17,009 nucleotides of DNA, taken from contig URQW01000056.1 in NCBI GenBank assembly GCA_900550105.1, positions 1 to 17,009 of the forward strand. Reading direction: 5' to 3'. Below, piece by piece: positions 5,580-12,512 of the stretch (the stretch's first letter is position 1; each line of letters starts with the position of its first letter). The notes beneath the pieces are model-generated. The model ran no database searches. It was not told where the DNA came from and saw only the letters and a list, made by a program, of their open reading frames with translations. Source of the stretch: an uncultured Pelosinus sp. Lineage in GTDB: Bacteria > Bacillota > Negativicutes > UMGS1260. Both the position numbers and the translations under genes were made by a program.

Positions 5580-7421
5580 TTACACAATTTTTACCTGATA
5601 ATGGGTCAACCACGTATAGACTTGTAAAAAATAAGCAAACAACTGCGCTTTTGTCATCAATTGACCAAACCAGGGAACGCCCGGACCTGTTTCATTTTGA
5701 GCAGCATAGGCAAAAAGTTTTTCACTATCAATCAATTGATGAAGCGGACAAAGCGGATCTTTTAATAGCGAAAGCAGTTGATTCTTAACGAGTTCGTAGT
5801 AGCCAGGATGATGTGTTTTGGGATAAGGACTCTTACGCCGCCAAAGTACATCATCAGGCAAAATCCCTTGCAAAGCCTGTCGCAGCAGTCCCTTCTCACG
5901 TTTTTGATGATATTTCATTTGCCAAGGAACATTCCAGACATACTCAACAATTCGATGATCACAGTAAGGAACCCGCACCTCTAACCCAAAGGCCATACTC
6001 ATCCGATCTTTACGATCAAGCAGGGTAGGCATAAACCGCGTTAAACTAAGATAGAAAATTTCCCGCATTCTAGCACCATAGCGTTCCTCGCCCGCCAAAG
6101 GGGAGACTTCAGCCAAAGCTTCTTCATAGCGATCCTGCACATATTTTTCCGGTTCTAAGTAGTCGCGAATCTCCGGTTTTAAAAAAGCAGCGCGATAGTC
6201 AAGATGATTCGCCCAAGGAAATGTAGCTGCTTCAATCATATCAGGCCGCTGAAACCAAGGATAACCCCCAAAAATTTCATCAGCGCACTCACCAGACAAA
6301 GCCACTGTGGCCCCTTTTCTAATTTCACGGCAAAACAAATACAGCGATGTATCAACATCAGCCATTCCCGGGAAATCCCGAGCTATCGTGGCAGGCCCCA
6401 ACGTACTGGCTAACTCTTCATTCGAAAGCAGAACCTTGTGGTGGTCTGTCTGTACAAAGCGTTGCATTTTTTCTACCCAAGGCGCGTCGCTGTTAGGCTG
6501 AAAATCATTCGCGGTAAAAAACTGCTCGTTATCAATATAATCGACCGAATAGGTACCTAAAACGCGCTTTTCTTGACGATACTTTTCCGCAGCAATCGCA
6601 GTGAGCGCACTAGAATCAAGACCGCCTGACAAAAAAGCACAAACAGGAACATCCGCAACAAGCTGACGAATTACCGCATCGGTGACAAGTTCCCGTACTT
6701 TTACCGTCGTTTCGGCAAAAGTATCTTCATGTCTTGCCGAAATCAGTTGCCAGTAGGGATACACCTCTAACCCGTTTTGACTAAAGCGCCCGCAAAATCC
6801 TGGTTTCAACTCGCTAATGCCTTCATAAATACCTTGGCCTGGCGTTCTAGCAGGCCCCATAAGTAAAATTTCAGCAAGCCCCACTTTACCAACGCGCGGT
6901 GCAACGTCAGGATGCTGCAAAAGTGCTTTGACTTCTGAAGCAAAGAGCAGCCTCTTATCATTTAATGCATAAAAAAAAGGTTTTACGCCAATTCGATCAC
7001 GAGCAATAAATAATTCCTGTGCTTGGTCATCCCAAATAGCAAAAGCAAAAATGCCGTTAAATTTTTCAAGACAGCCCTCCCGCCATTCTATGTAGGCATG
7101 GAGCAGCACTTCTGTATCACTGTGGCTCATAAAGCTATGGCCTTTCGCCTCAAGTTCACGTTTTATTTCCAGCGTATTATAGAGCTCACCATTATAAGTA
7201 ATCGCATATTCCGCTTCGCCTCGTCGACAAATCATAGGTTGGGCGCCACCGACCAAATCAACGACGCTTAAGCGCCGATGCCCCAAAGCCGCATGACCTT
7301 TCACATAAAAACCTGCTGCATCAGGTCCCCGCACTGCCAAAGTATCCATCATCGCTAATAGCAGTCTTTCCTGCTCTGGAGCAGGTCTCTGCCAATCGAC
7401 CCAACCGGTAATTCCGCACAT
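5580..7421 (-). CDS. asnB: Asparagine synthase (glutamine-hydrolysing)
   Basis: AsnB converts aspartate, glutamine and ATP to asparagine in the cytosol. The 613-aa protein has an N-terminal class II glutaminase domain: nucleophile Cys right after Met (MCGITGW), RGPD at 31-34, YNGELYN at about 76-82. The C-terminal AMP-forming synthetase domain has its PP-loop SGGLDSS at 265-271 and SGECADE further on. Length matches the long AsnB/AsnO type. An ATG at 7430 lies directly against AAAGGAG and would put three residues before the catalytic Cys. ATG 7421 has 9-base spacing and leaves Cys as residue 2, so it is the start. The leader is only about 70 bases from the clpB terminator to the ATG, too short for a T-box. 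The gene ends at a strong terminator (5493-5542). Confidence 0.96.
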   Translation of the reverse strand: MCGITGWVDWQRPAPEQERLLLAMMDTLAVRGPDAAGFYVKGHAALGHRRLSVVDLVGGAQPMICRRGEAEYAITYNGELYNTLEIKRELEAKGHSFMSHSDTEVLLHAYIEWREGCLEKFNGIFAFAIWDDQAQELFIARDRIGVKPFFYALNDKRLLFASEVKALLQHPDVAPRVGKVGLAEILLMGPARTPGQGIYEGISELKPGFCGRFSQNGLEVYPYWQLISARHEDTFAETTVKVRELVTDAVIRQLVADVPVCAFLSGGLDSSALTAIAAEKYRQEKRVLGTYSVDYIDNEQFFTANDFQPNSDAPWVEKMQRFVQTDHHKVLLSNEELASTLGPATIARDFPGMADVDTSLYLFCREIRKGATVALSGECADEIFGGYPWFQRPDMIEAATFPWANHLDYRAAFLKPEIRDYLEPEKYVQDRYEEALAEVSPLAGEERYGARMREIFYLSLTRFMPTLLDRKDRMSMAFGLEVRVPYCDHRIVEYVWNVPWQMKYHQKREKGLLRQALQGILPDDVLWRRKSPYPKTHHPGYYELVKNQLLSLLKDPLCPLHQLIDSEKLFAYAAQNETGPGVPWFGQLMTKAQLFAYFLQVYTWLTHYQVKIV

Positions 7422-7430
7422 TAAGCTCAT

Positions 7431-7437
7431 CTCCTTT
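7431..7437 (-). promoter_or_regulatory. Ribosome binding site deciding the asnB start
   Basis: AAAGGAG on the minus strand touches the upstream ATG at 7430 but lies 9 bases before ATG 7421. Together with the need for an N-terminal catalytic Cys this fixes the start at 7421. Confidence 0.9.
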
Positions 7438-7507
7438 GCACGAACCGCCTTGTCGCGCCATCTTGCCTTGATAAAATAAACTATGCCATAAAAAAATGCT
7501 TTGCTAC

Positions 7508-7548
7508 AAAAAGAGGCTGTTGCATAAACTTATTTGCAACAGCCTCTT
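7508..7548 (-). terminator. Terminator of clpB
   Basis: AAGAGGCTGTTGCA (7511-7524) pairs perfectly with TGCAACAGCCTCTT (7535-7548) around a 10-base loop, and the minus strand continues into a T run (7512-7508). It lies 24 bases past the clpB stop codon. Confidence 0.85.
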
Positions 7549-7571
7549 AGTCTAATCAAACCAAAATCTTT

Positions 7572-10148
7572 TTATTTATTTTTTTGTGTAACAGTAAATT
7601 CAATCGTGGCAGCAGCATGCATAAAAATTGTGCTTTCGGCTGCAATGTCTTCGGCAATCAGGAGTTGACTCAGCTTGGTTTCTACCGTTTTCGTAATAAA
7701 GCGGCGGAGCGGCCGAGCGCCAAATTGAGCATCATAGCCATGATCCGCTAAATAGGCTGTCACAGAGTCATCCCATTTCAGCTCCAGCTGCCGTTGCTCT
7801 TGCAACCTCTCCTTGAGTTTTTCCAGCAATAGTCCAGCAATCTTACCAACTTCTGGTTTGGTCAATCCCTTAAACACAATCGTATCATCAATTCGGTTTA
7901 GAAATTCTGGTCGGAAATATTTTTGCAATAGAGCCGCAACGGCCTGTTTCGCCTCATCAAAATCCTTCGCCAAAATTTCAGACGATCCCAAGTTTGACGT
8001 CATAATAATAATCGTATTTTTAAAATCTACAGTACGCCCCTTACTGTCTGTCAAGCGTCCGTCATCTAAGATTTGTAGTAAAATATTAAAAACATCAAAA
8101 TGAGCTTTCTCAATTTCATCAAGTAAAATAACACTGTAAGGCTTACGGCGTACTGCTTCCGTCAGTTGGCCGCCTTCTTCATAGCCGATATAGCCAGGAG
8201 GAGCCCCAATCAATCTAGCTACCGTATGTTTCTCCATATATTCACTCATATCTAACCGGATTAAATTGCGCTCGTCATCGAAGAGGACTTCCGCCAAGGT
8301 CTTAGCAAGTTCTGTTTTCCCAACCCCGGTAGGCCCCAGAAAAATAAAGGATCCAATCGGTCTGCCTGGGTCTTTCAGTCCAGCTCTTGCCCTGATTACC
8401 GATTCTGCTACAGCTGTCACAGCTTCTTCCTGCCCAATGACCCGTTCATGCATAATATCAGCAAGATGCAGCAATTTTTGTCTGTCGCCTGTAAGCATGC
8501 GCTGTACGGGGATTCCCGTCCACCGACTCACTATTTTAGCAATATCGTCTTCGTCAACTTCTTCCTTTAAGAGGACCGACTGCGCCGCAGCACTGCGCAA
8601 AGCCTCTTCCTGAACTGCAAGATTCTTTTCCAACTCTGGCAGACGCCCATATTTTAGTTCAGCTAATTTATTTAAGTCATAGGCCCGTTCCGCCGCTTCC
8701 ATCTCCGTGCGAACCTTATCAATTTCCGCCTTAATCGCACGCAATTTCACAATTCCGCTTTTTTCATTCTGCCACTGTTCTCTTAGGCTAGCCGATGCAC
8801 TTTCTAGTTGTTGCAATTCTTTTTGAATCACTGCCAGTCGCTCTTTTGACGCAAGATCGGTCTCTTTTTTCAGTGCCTGCTCTTCAATCTGAAGTTGCAA
8901 TGTTCGGCGTGACACTTCATCAAGCTCCGCTGGCATAGAATCAATTTCCGTCCGCAGCTTCGCTGCTGCTTCATCGACTAAATCAATGGCTTTATCCGGT
9001 AAAAAGCGATCGGAAATATACCTCTCAGCCATCATCGCAGCCGCTACTAGAGCAGCATCTTTAATTCTAACGCCATGATGCACTTCATAACGTTCTTTGA
9101 GACCGCGCAAAATAGATATCGTATCATCTACCGACGGCTCGGCAACAAGAACTGGCTGAAACCGTCGTTCAAAAGCGGCATCCTTTTCAATATGCTGTCT
9201 ATATTCATTCAGCGTCGTCGCCCCAATACAATGCAATTCACCGCGAGCCAACATCGGCTTTAATAAATTTCCGGCGTCCATAGCGCCTTCCGCGGCGCCA
9301 GCGCCGATTAGCGTGTGCATCTCATCAATAAATAAAATAATCTGTCCCTCGGAATGAACAATTTCATTTAAAACTTTCTTCAATCGTTCCTCAAACTCAC
9401 CGCGATACTTAGCGCCAGCAACAAGGGAACCTAAATCAAGCGAATAAAGGAGCTTGTCTTTCAAATTCTCCGGTACATCTCCGGCTACAATCCGTCTCGC
9501 TAGCCCTTCAACGATGGCGGTCTTCCCAACACCAGGCTCACCGATTAATACTGGGTTATTCTTCATGCGGCGCGACAGAATTTCCATAACGCGGCGAATT
9601 TCTTCATCACGACCAATTACAGGATCAATTTTGCCGTCTTTAGCTAGTTTCGTCAAATCCCGCCCATATTTTAATAGCAGTTTATATTCACCACTGCCTT
9701 CACCTTGTTCTTGTTGATAGCTATCAAGCTGCTGTTGTACGCGGCCATAGTCAAGTCCTAAAGACCGACAAAGTGCAATGACTTCCTGCTCACCTTCGGT
9801 GAGTAACGCTAAAAACAAATGTGTCGGCGCTATCTGGTCTTCATGAAAAGATTGGGCCAGCTGTTGCGCCTTAGCGCTGACGCGAACCATGTCAGTCCCC
9901 AGCCGCAAAGCGCTTTCCGCCCCACGAACAGCGGGAATTTGTCCAACAAGACGTTCTGCGCCACGAACAAGATCGCGCTTTTTAACGGCCAAACTTTTTA
10001 AAACATAATCTAGCCACTCCGGTTCTGCTTTTACCAAAGCTAACAGCAAATGCCTTGTCGTCACTTCCTGATGATGGGCTAATGCCGTAATTTGCTGCGT
10101 TTCCTGGATCAGAGCTAACCCTTCATCCGTATAATTTTCTTGTGCCAT
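7572..10148 (-). CDS. clpB: ATP-dependent disaggregase ClpB (Hsp100)
   Basis: ClpB is a cytosolic hexameric AAA+ ring that pulls polypeptides out of aggregates together with DnaK. The 858-aa protein has the full layout: N-domain (about 1-145); first AAA+ with Walker A GEPGVGKT (203-210), pore loop KYRG (about 247-250) and Walker B IDEMH (274-278); a coiled-coil middle domain (about 400-520) that distinguishes ClpB from ClpA/ClpC; second AAA+ with GPTGVGKT (605-612), pore loop GYIG and LLDEIEKAH. Length equals typical ClpB. A longer frame from TTG 10178 has no ribosome binding site; ATG 10148 follows GAGGTG at 6 bases. No CIRCE or CtsR-type operator was seen. The STAS gene terminator ends only 33 bases before the start, so promoter placement is unusual. 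Confidence 0.97.
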   Translation of the reverse strand: MAQENYTDEGLALIQETQQITALAHHQEVTTRHLLLALVKAEPEWLDYVLKSLAVKKRDLVRGAERLVGQIPAVRGAESALRLGTDMVRVSAKAQQLAQSFHEDQIAPTHLFLALLTEGEQEVIALCRSLGLDYGRVQQQLDSYQQEQGEGSGEYKLLLKYGRDLTKLAKDGKIDPVIGRDEEIRRVMEILSRRMKNNPVLIGEPGVGKTAIVEGLARRIVAGDVPENLKDKLLYSLDLGSLVAGAKYRGEFEERLKKVLNEIVHSEGQIILFIDEMHTLIGAGAAEGAMDAGNLLKPMLARGELHCIGATTLNEYRQHIEKDAAFERRFQPVLVAEPSVDDTISILRGLKERYEVHHGVRIKDAALVAAAMMAERYISDRFLPDKAIDLVDEAAAKLRTEIDSMPAELDEVSRRTLQLQIEEQALKKETDLASKERLAVIQKELQQLESASASLREQWQNEKSGIVKLRAIKAEIDKVRTEMEAAERAYDLNKLAELKYGRLPELEKNLAVQEEALRSAAAQSVLLKEEVDEDDIAKIVSRWTGIPVQRMLTGDRQKLLHLADIMHERVIGQEEAVTAVAESVIRARAGLKDPGRPIGSFIFLGPTGVGKTELAKTLAEVLFDDERNLIRLDMSEYMEKHTVARLIGAPPGYIGYEEGGQLTEAVRRKPYSVILLDEIEKAHFDVFNILLQILDDGRLTDSKGRTVDFKNTIIIMTSNLGSSEILAKDFDEAKQAVAALLQKYFRPEFLNRIDDTIVFKGLTKPEVGKIAGLLLEKLKERLQEQRQLELKWDDSVTAYLADHGYDAQFGARPLRRFITKTVETKLSQLLIAEDIAAESTIFMHAAATIEFTVTQKNK

Positions 10149-10154
10149 TTCAAT

Positions 10155-10160
10155 CACCTC
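10155..10160 (-). promoter_or_regulatory. Ribosome binding site deciding the clpB start
   Basis: GAGGTG on the minus strand lies 6 bases before ATG 10148. It is inside the longer frame that opens at TTG 10178, which has no such site. The resulting N-terminus aligns with known ClpB proteins. Confidence 0.8.
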
Positions 10161-10181
10161 ATCAATAGTTTTCTCCAAAAT

Positions 10182-10213
10182 AAAAAAACTTGCTGCAGGC
10201 TACACAGCAAGTT
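10182..10213 (-). terminator. Terminator between the STAS gene and clpB
   Basis: AACTTGCTG (10187-10195) pairs with CAGCAAGTT (10205-10213) over 9 bp. The minus strand then reads seven T, followed by ATTTT. It is about 37 bases past the STAS stop codon and just before clpB, so it may act as a full stop or as a partial (attenuating) terminator for clpB. Confidence 0.8.
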
Positions 10214-10250
10214 CCTAGTTAAAATTAAATTGCTGCTTTTAACAGCCTGA

Positions 10251-10553
10251 TCAAATTACCGTAAAGACTTTTGTTAAGCGGGTCAATTCAAACAATTCTT
10301 TGACGATTCCCTGTAGATCTTTAATTACTACGCCGCCGCCATTTTGCAGAGCCCGTTTTTGAATTGCTACTAACACACCTAATCCAGAGCTGTCAATATA
10401 ATCAACTTGAGCCATATTAATTACAAAATCTTTATGGCCTTTTTCAATGTAATCTATGAGATTCTGTCTAAGTGTCGCGGCTTCCTCTACATAAATTTTT
10501 CCAGACAAACTCACTTGGACTTCATTATTTACTACAGTTACATTTTGTACCAT
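10251..10553 (-). CDS. STAS-domain anti-sigma-factor antagonist (SpoIIAA/RsbV-like)
   Basis: The 100-aa protein is a lone STAS domain. The phosphorylation motif DSSGLGVLV is at 54-62; by comparison with SpoIIAA the phosphoacceptor should be Ser56. Such proteins bind and neutralise an anti-sigma kinase when unphosphorylated, or act on another partner. It follows the PAS-SpoIIE phosphatase gene by 13 bases, and its ribosome binding site overlaps the phosphatase stop codon, so translation is probably coupled and the phosphatase is the likely activator. No RsbW/SpoIIAB-type kinase or sigma factor gene is in the window. ATG 10553 with AAAGGAGG at 7 bases is preferred over the ATG at 10592, which would lie inside the upstream gene. 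Confidence 0.92.
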   Translation of the reverse strand: MVQNVTVVNNEVQVSLSGKIYVEEAATLRQNLIDYIEKGHKDFVINMAQVDYIDSSGLGVLVAIQKRALQNGGGVVIKDLQGIVKELFELTRLTKVFTVI

Positions 10554-10560
10554 CTTTACT

Positions 10561-10568
10561 CCTCCTTT
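10561..10568 (-). promoter_or_regulatory. Ribosome binding site of the STAS gene overlapping the upstream stop codon
   Basis: AAAGGAGG on the minus strand overlaps the TAA (10569-10567) of the phosphatase gene and lies 7 bases before ATG 10553. This arrangement suggests translational coupling. Confidence 0.85.
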
Positions 10569-12321
10569 AATTCTCAGAACGGCTTGTCTCATCGCAACTT
10601 AGCACTTCGATCGCTACAACAGTTGCATCATCAGTCCGTTCCTCTGAGTAAGCCAGGTTTTGCAGTCGGGCCATCACATCAGCAAAAGTCGCTTCTTGCG
10701 ATAAATCGTCCTGCCACAAATCGTAAATCCCATCAGTAAAAAAGTAATATTGTTCGCCTGCCTGAATCTTTTGCTGCTCTTCCTCAAAAACCGTATCTTC
10801 TAAGAGACCTAAGAAAGCGCCGGAAACGCGGTGCATTTTAGCAGCTTTTCCTGGTTGCTTCATGAGAAAATAATGAATCCCACAAGAAACATAAGTCAGT
10901 TTTTGCGCTTTAAAATCAAATTCAAAAATAATAGCTGCAGCAAAAGTATCCTCCGCAAGGTAAGGGATAATTGCTTGATTTAACCAAGCCATCTTACTGG
11001 CAAGCGATCCTTTTCTTTCTCTAGTCTGCTCAAACAAAACGCGAATTGCCATCGTTTGCAGCGCCGTCGCTAAGCCGTGGCCCATTACATCGAGCACACA
11101 GCCCTTCAACGTATCATCTATCGGATCATAAGAATAGCCAAAAAAATCACCACTTACATGATTTAATGGCGCATAAATCATATCCATGCTGACGCGATGA
11201 TTTTGAATAGGAACGGGTAGACTTTCTCTTTGTATTCGACTCGCCAACAAAAAATCCTTTTTTAAAGACTCTTCTGATCGTTTGCGTTCTGTAATATCCT
11301 TAAAATTTTTAATCGTACCAGCAAGCTCGCCTGTTGCATCAAAAAAGGGAGTTGTTGAAACAATAAAAGATCGCCATTGTCCATCGCGCCGCTGAATATC
11401 GACATCTCTTTCGCTATGATAGGAGCCATCAGCCATTGGCAAAGGTCTATAGGAATCCATCCAGCAAAAAGCGTTGTTAAAAACTTCGTAGTCTTTTTTG
11501 CCAACGGACTCTTCCCTGGCAATTTGAAAATATTCCATAAAAGCATTATTAATCCGCAAAATCGTAGCATCCGAGGAAACTACGCACATAGCGTCAGCTG
11601 CTGAATTGAAAATCCGTTCCAACTCTTCGTGAGCAAGATATAATTCCTCTTGCTGTCGTTTCTGTGTCGTAACATCTTCCTTCACCGCCAAATAGTGGGT
11701 TACTGCACCTGAAGAATTGCGAATAGGTACAATGAGCGCATATTCCCAATAAAAGCTGCCATCTTTACGCTTATTCTGAAATTCACCGCGCCATTCCTTT
11801 TCAGCCAACAGCGTGTTCCAAAGTTCCCGATAGAAATCCGCTGGCTGTTCCCCTGACTTTAAGATACGAGGGTTTTTGCCGCAAACTTCCGCAAAAGTAT
11901 AGCCAGTAATCTGCGTAAAGCGCGGATTGACATATTCAATGTTTCCCTCTCTATCAGTAATAACAACAGTAACTGGGCTCTGCTCCACGGCCCGAGTCAA
12001 TTTAAGAATTTTCTCACGTTGCAAATACTGTTTTGTCACATCGCGAAAAGTTACTATGGACAGCATTTTTTCTTCATATAAAGCCTGGGCAACAGAAAGC
12101 TCCATCCAAAAAATCTTTCCCAGTTGATCAGCGTCTACAGGCACAACATTTCCTGACTTAAGTTCATAAGGAAAAACTTGTCCTAGTTGTAAGGCTGACG
12201 AAAAATTCAACCTTTTTTTAGCCGCTTTATTGATAAAAAAGACTTTCTGTTCTGAATCGACGACCAGCATCGGGTCAGAATGGAATCGGATAAATTGCCT
12301 GAGACTCGTGTCTTTAGACAT
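10567..12321 (-). CDS. PAS-sensor PP2C-type serine phosphatase (SpoIIE domain)
   Basis: The 584-aa soluble protein has three PAS-type sensor regions (a weak one at about 8-100, then about 105-220 and 230-350) and a C-terminal SpoIIE/RsbU-type PP2C phosphatase domain (about 355-575). Metal-binding and catalytic positions are intact: GDFF (391-394), D411 in LDVMGHG, TDG (529-531) and DD (564-565), so it should be active. NPRFTQITGY and YWEYALIVPI are typical PAS/PAC segments. The family dephosphorylates STAS antagonists; the adjacent STAS gene is the obvious substrate. The PAS domains may bind a small ligand or haem/flavin, but no cofactor residue can be read with confidence. ATG 12321 has AAGGAA 12 bases upstream, slightly far. 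A TATAAT promoter lies upstream at 12391-12419. Confidence 0.93.
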   Translation of the reverse strand: MSKDTSLRQFIRFHSDPMLVVDSEQKVFFINKAAKKRLNFSSALQLGQVFPYELKSGNVVPVDADQLGKIFWMELSVAQALYEEKMLSIVTFRDVTKQYLQREKILKLTRAVEQSPVTVVITDREGNIEYVNPRFTQITGYTFAEVCGKNPRILKSGEQPADFYRELWNTLLAEKEWRGEFQNKRKDGSFYWEYALIVPIRNSSGAVTHYLAVKEDVTTQKRQQEELYLAHEELERIFNSAADAMCVVSSDATILRINNAFMEYFQIAREESVGKKDYEVFNNAFCWMDSYRPLPMADGSYHSERDVDIQRRDGQWRSFIVSTTPFFDATGELAGTIKNFKDITERKRSEESLKKDFLLASRIQRESLPVPIQNHRVSMDMIYAPLNHVSGDFFGYSYDPIDDTLKGCVLDVMGHGLATALQTMAIRVLFEQTRERKGSLASKMAWLNQAIIPYLAEDTFAAAIIFEFDFKAQKLTYVSCGIHYFLMKQPGKAAKMHRVSGAFLGLLEDTVFEEEQQKIQAGEQYYFFTDGIYDLWQDDLSQEATFADVMARLQNLAYSEERTDDATVVAIEVLSCDETSRSEN

Positions 12322-12370
12322 AATTTGCTCGCTTTCCTTGCATTAATTTAATCTAGTAAATTTCGCCATT

Positions 12371-12398
12371 TTTTCAGCTAAGTCCTGCTGATTATAAA
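12371..12398 (+). promoter_or_regulatory. Candidate upstream promoter for ilvD
   Basis: TTTTCA (12371-12376, 4 of 6) and TATAAA (12393-12398, 5 of 6) are separated by 16 bases on the plus strand. A start near 12405 would give a leader of about 108 bases containing the small frame at 12450-12500. It overlaps the divergent operon's -10 box, so the two promoters would compete. Confidence 0.3.
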
Positions 12399-12419
12399 AG
12401 CTTTTTCTTTTTTCATAAA
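12391..12419 (-). promoter_or_regulatory. Promoter of the phosphatase-STAS operon
   Basis: On the minus strand a perfect TATAAT (12396-12391) is preceded after 17 bases by TTTATG (12419-12414, 3 of 6 to TTGACA). The leader would be about 60 bases. The spacer is A-rich. Confidence 0.45.
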
Positions 12420-12449
12420 CAAAAGAGGAATATCTGCCGTCAGAGCGAA

Positions 12450-12500
12450 ATGTACAACTTTACACTATTTTTATTTCAACATATTGAATTGTTTGGTTAA
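12450..12500 (+). CDS. Possible 16-codon leader peptide of ilvD
   Basis: ATG at 12450 opens a 16-residue frame, MYNFTLFLFQHIELFG, that stops with TAA at 12498-12500, overlapping the ilvD ribosome binding site AAGGAGG (12499-12505). It contains three Leu and one Ile codon but no run of them, and its own ribosome binding site is poor. It could couple translation to ilvD, or be chance in AT-rich DNA. An alternative promoter (TTTACA 12459-12464, TATTGA 12482-12487) would start inside it. Confidence 0.2.
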   Translation: MYNFTLFLFQHIELFG

Positions 12501-12512
12501 GGAGGATTACTT

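Noticed and set aside
7431..7507. T-box or other riboswitch upstream of asnB
   Set aside because: Only about 70 bases separate the clpB terminator from the ribosome binding site; no T-box sequence or antiterminator pairing is seen.
8266..8613. Plus-strand frame of 115 codons
   Set aside because: It is antisense to the second AAA+ domain of clpB; the Ser/Pro-rich translation is typical of a reverse-strand shadow.
10149..10178. TTG start at 10178 for a longer ClpB
   Set aside because: There is no ribosome binding site before it, and the extension overlaps the ribosome binding site of ATG 10148, which gives the typical ClpB length.
10149..10250. CIRCE or CtsR operator for clpB
   Set aside because: No TTAGCACTC/GAGTGCTAA dyad and no tandem GGTCAAA-type heptads were found.
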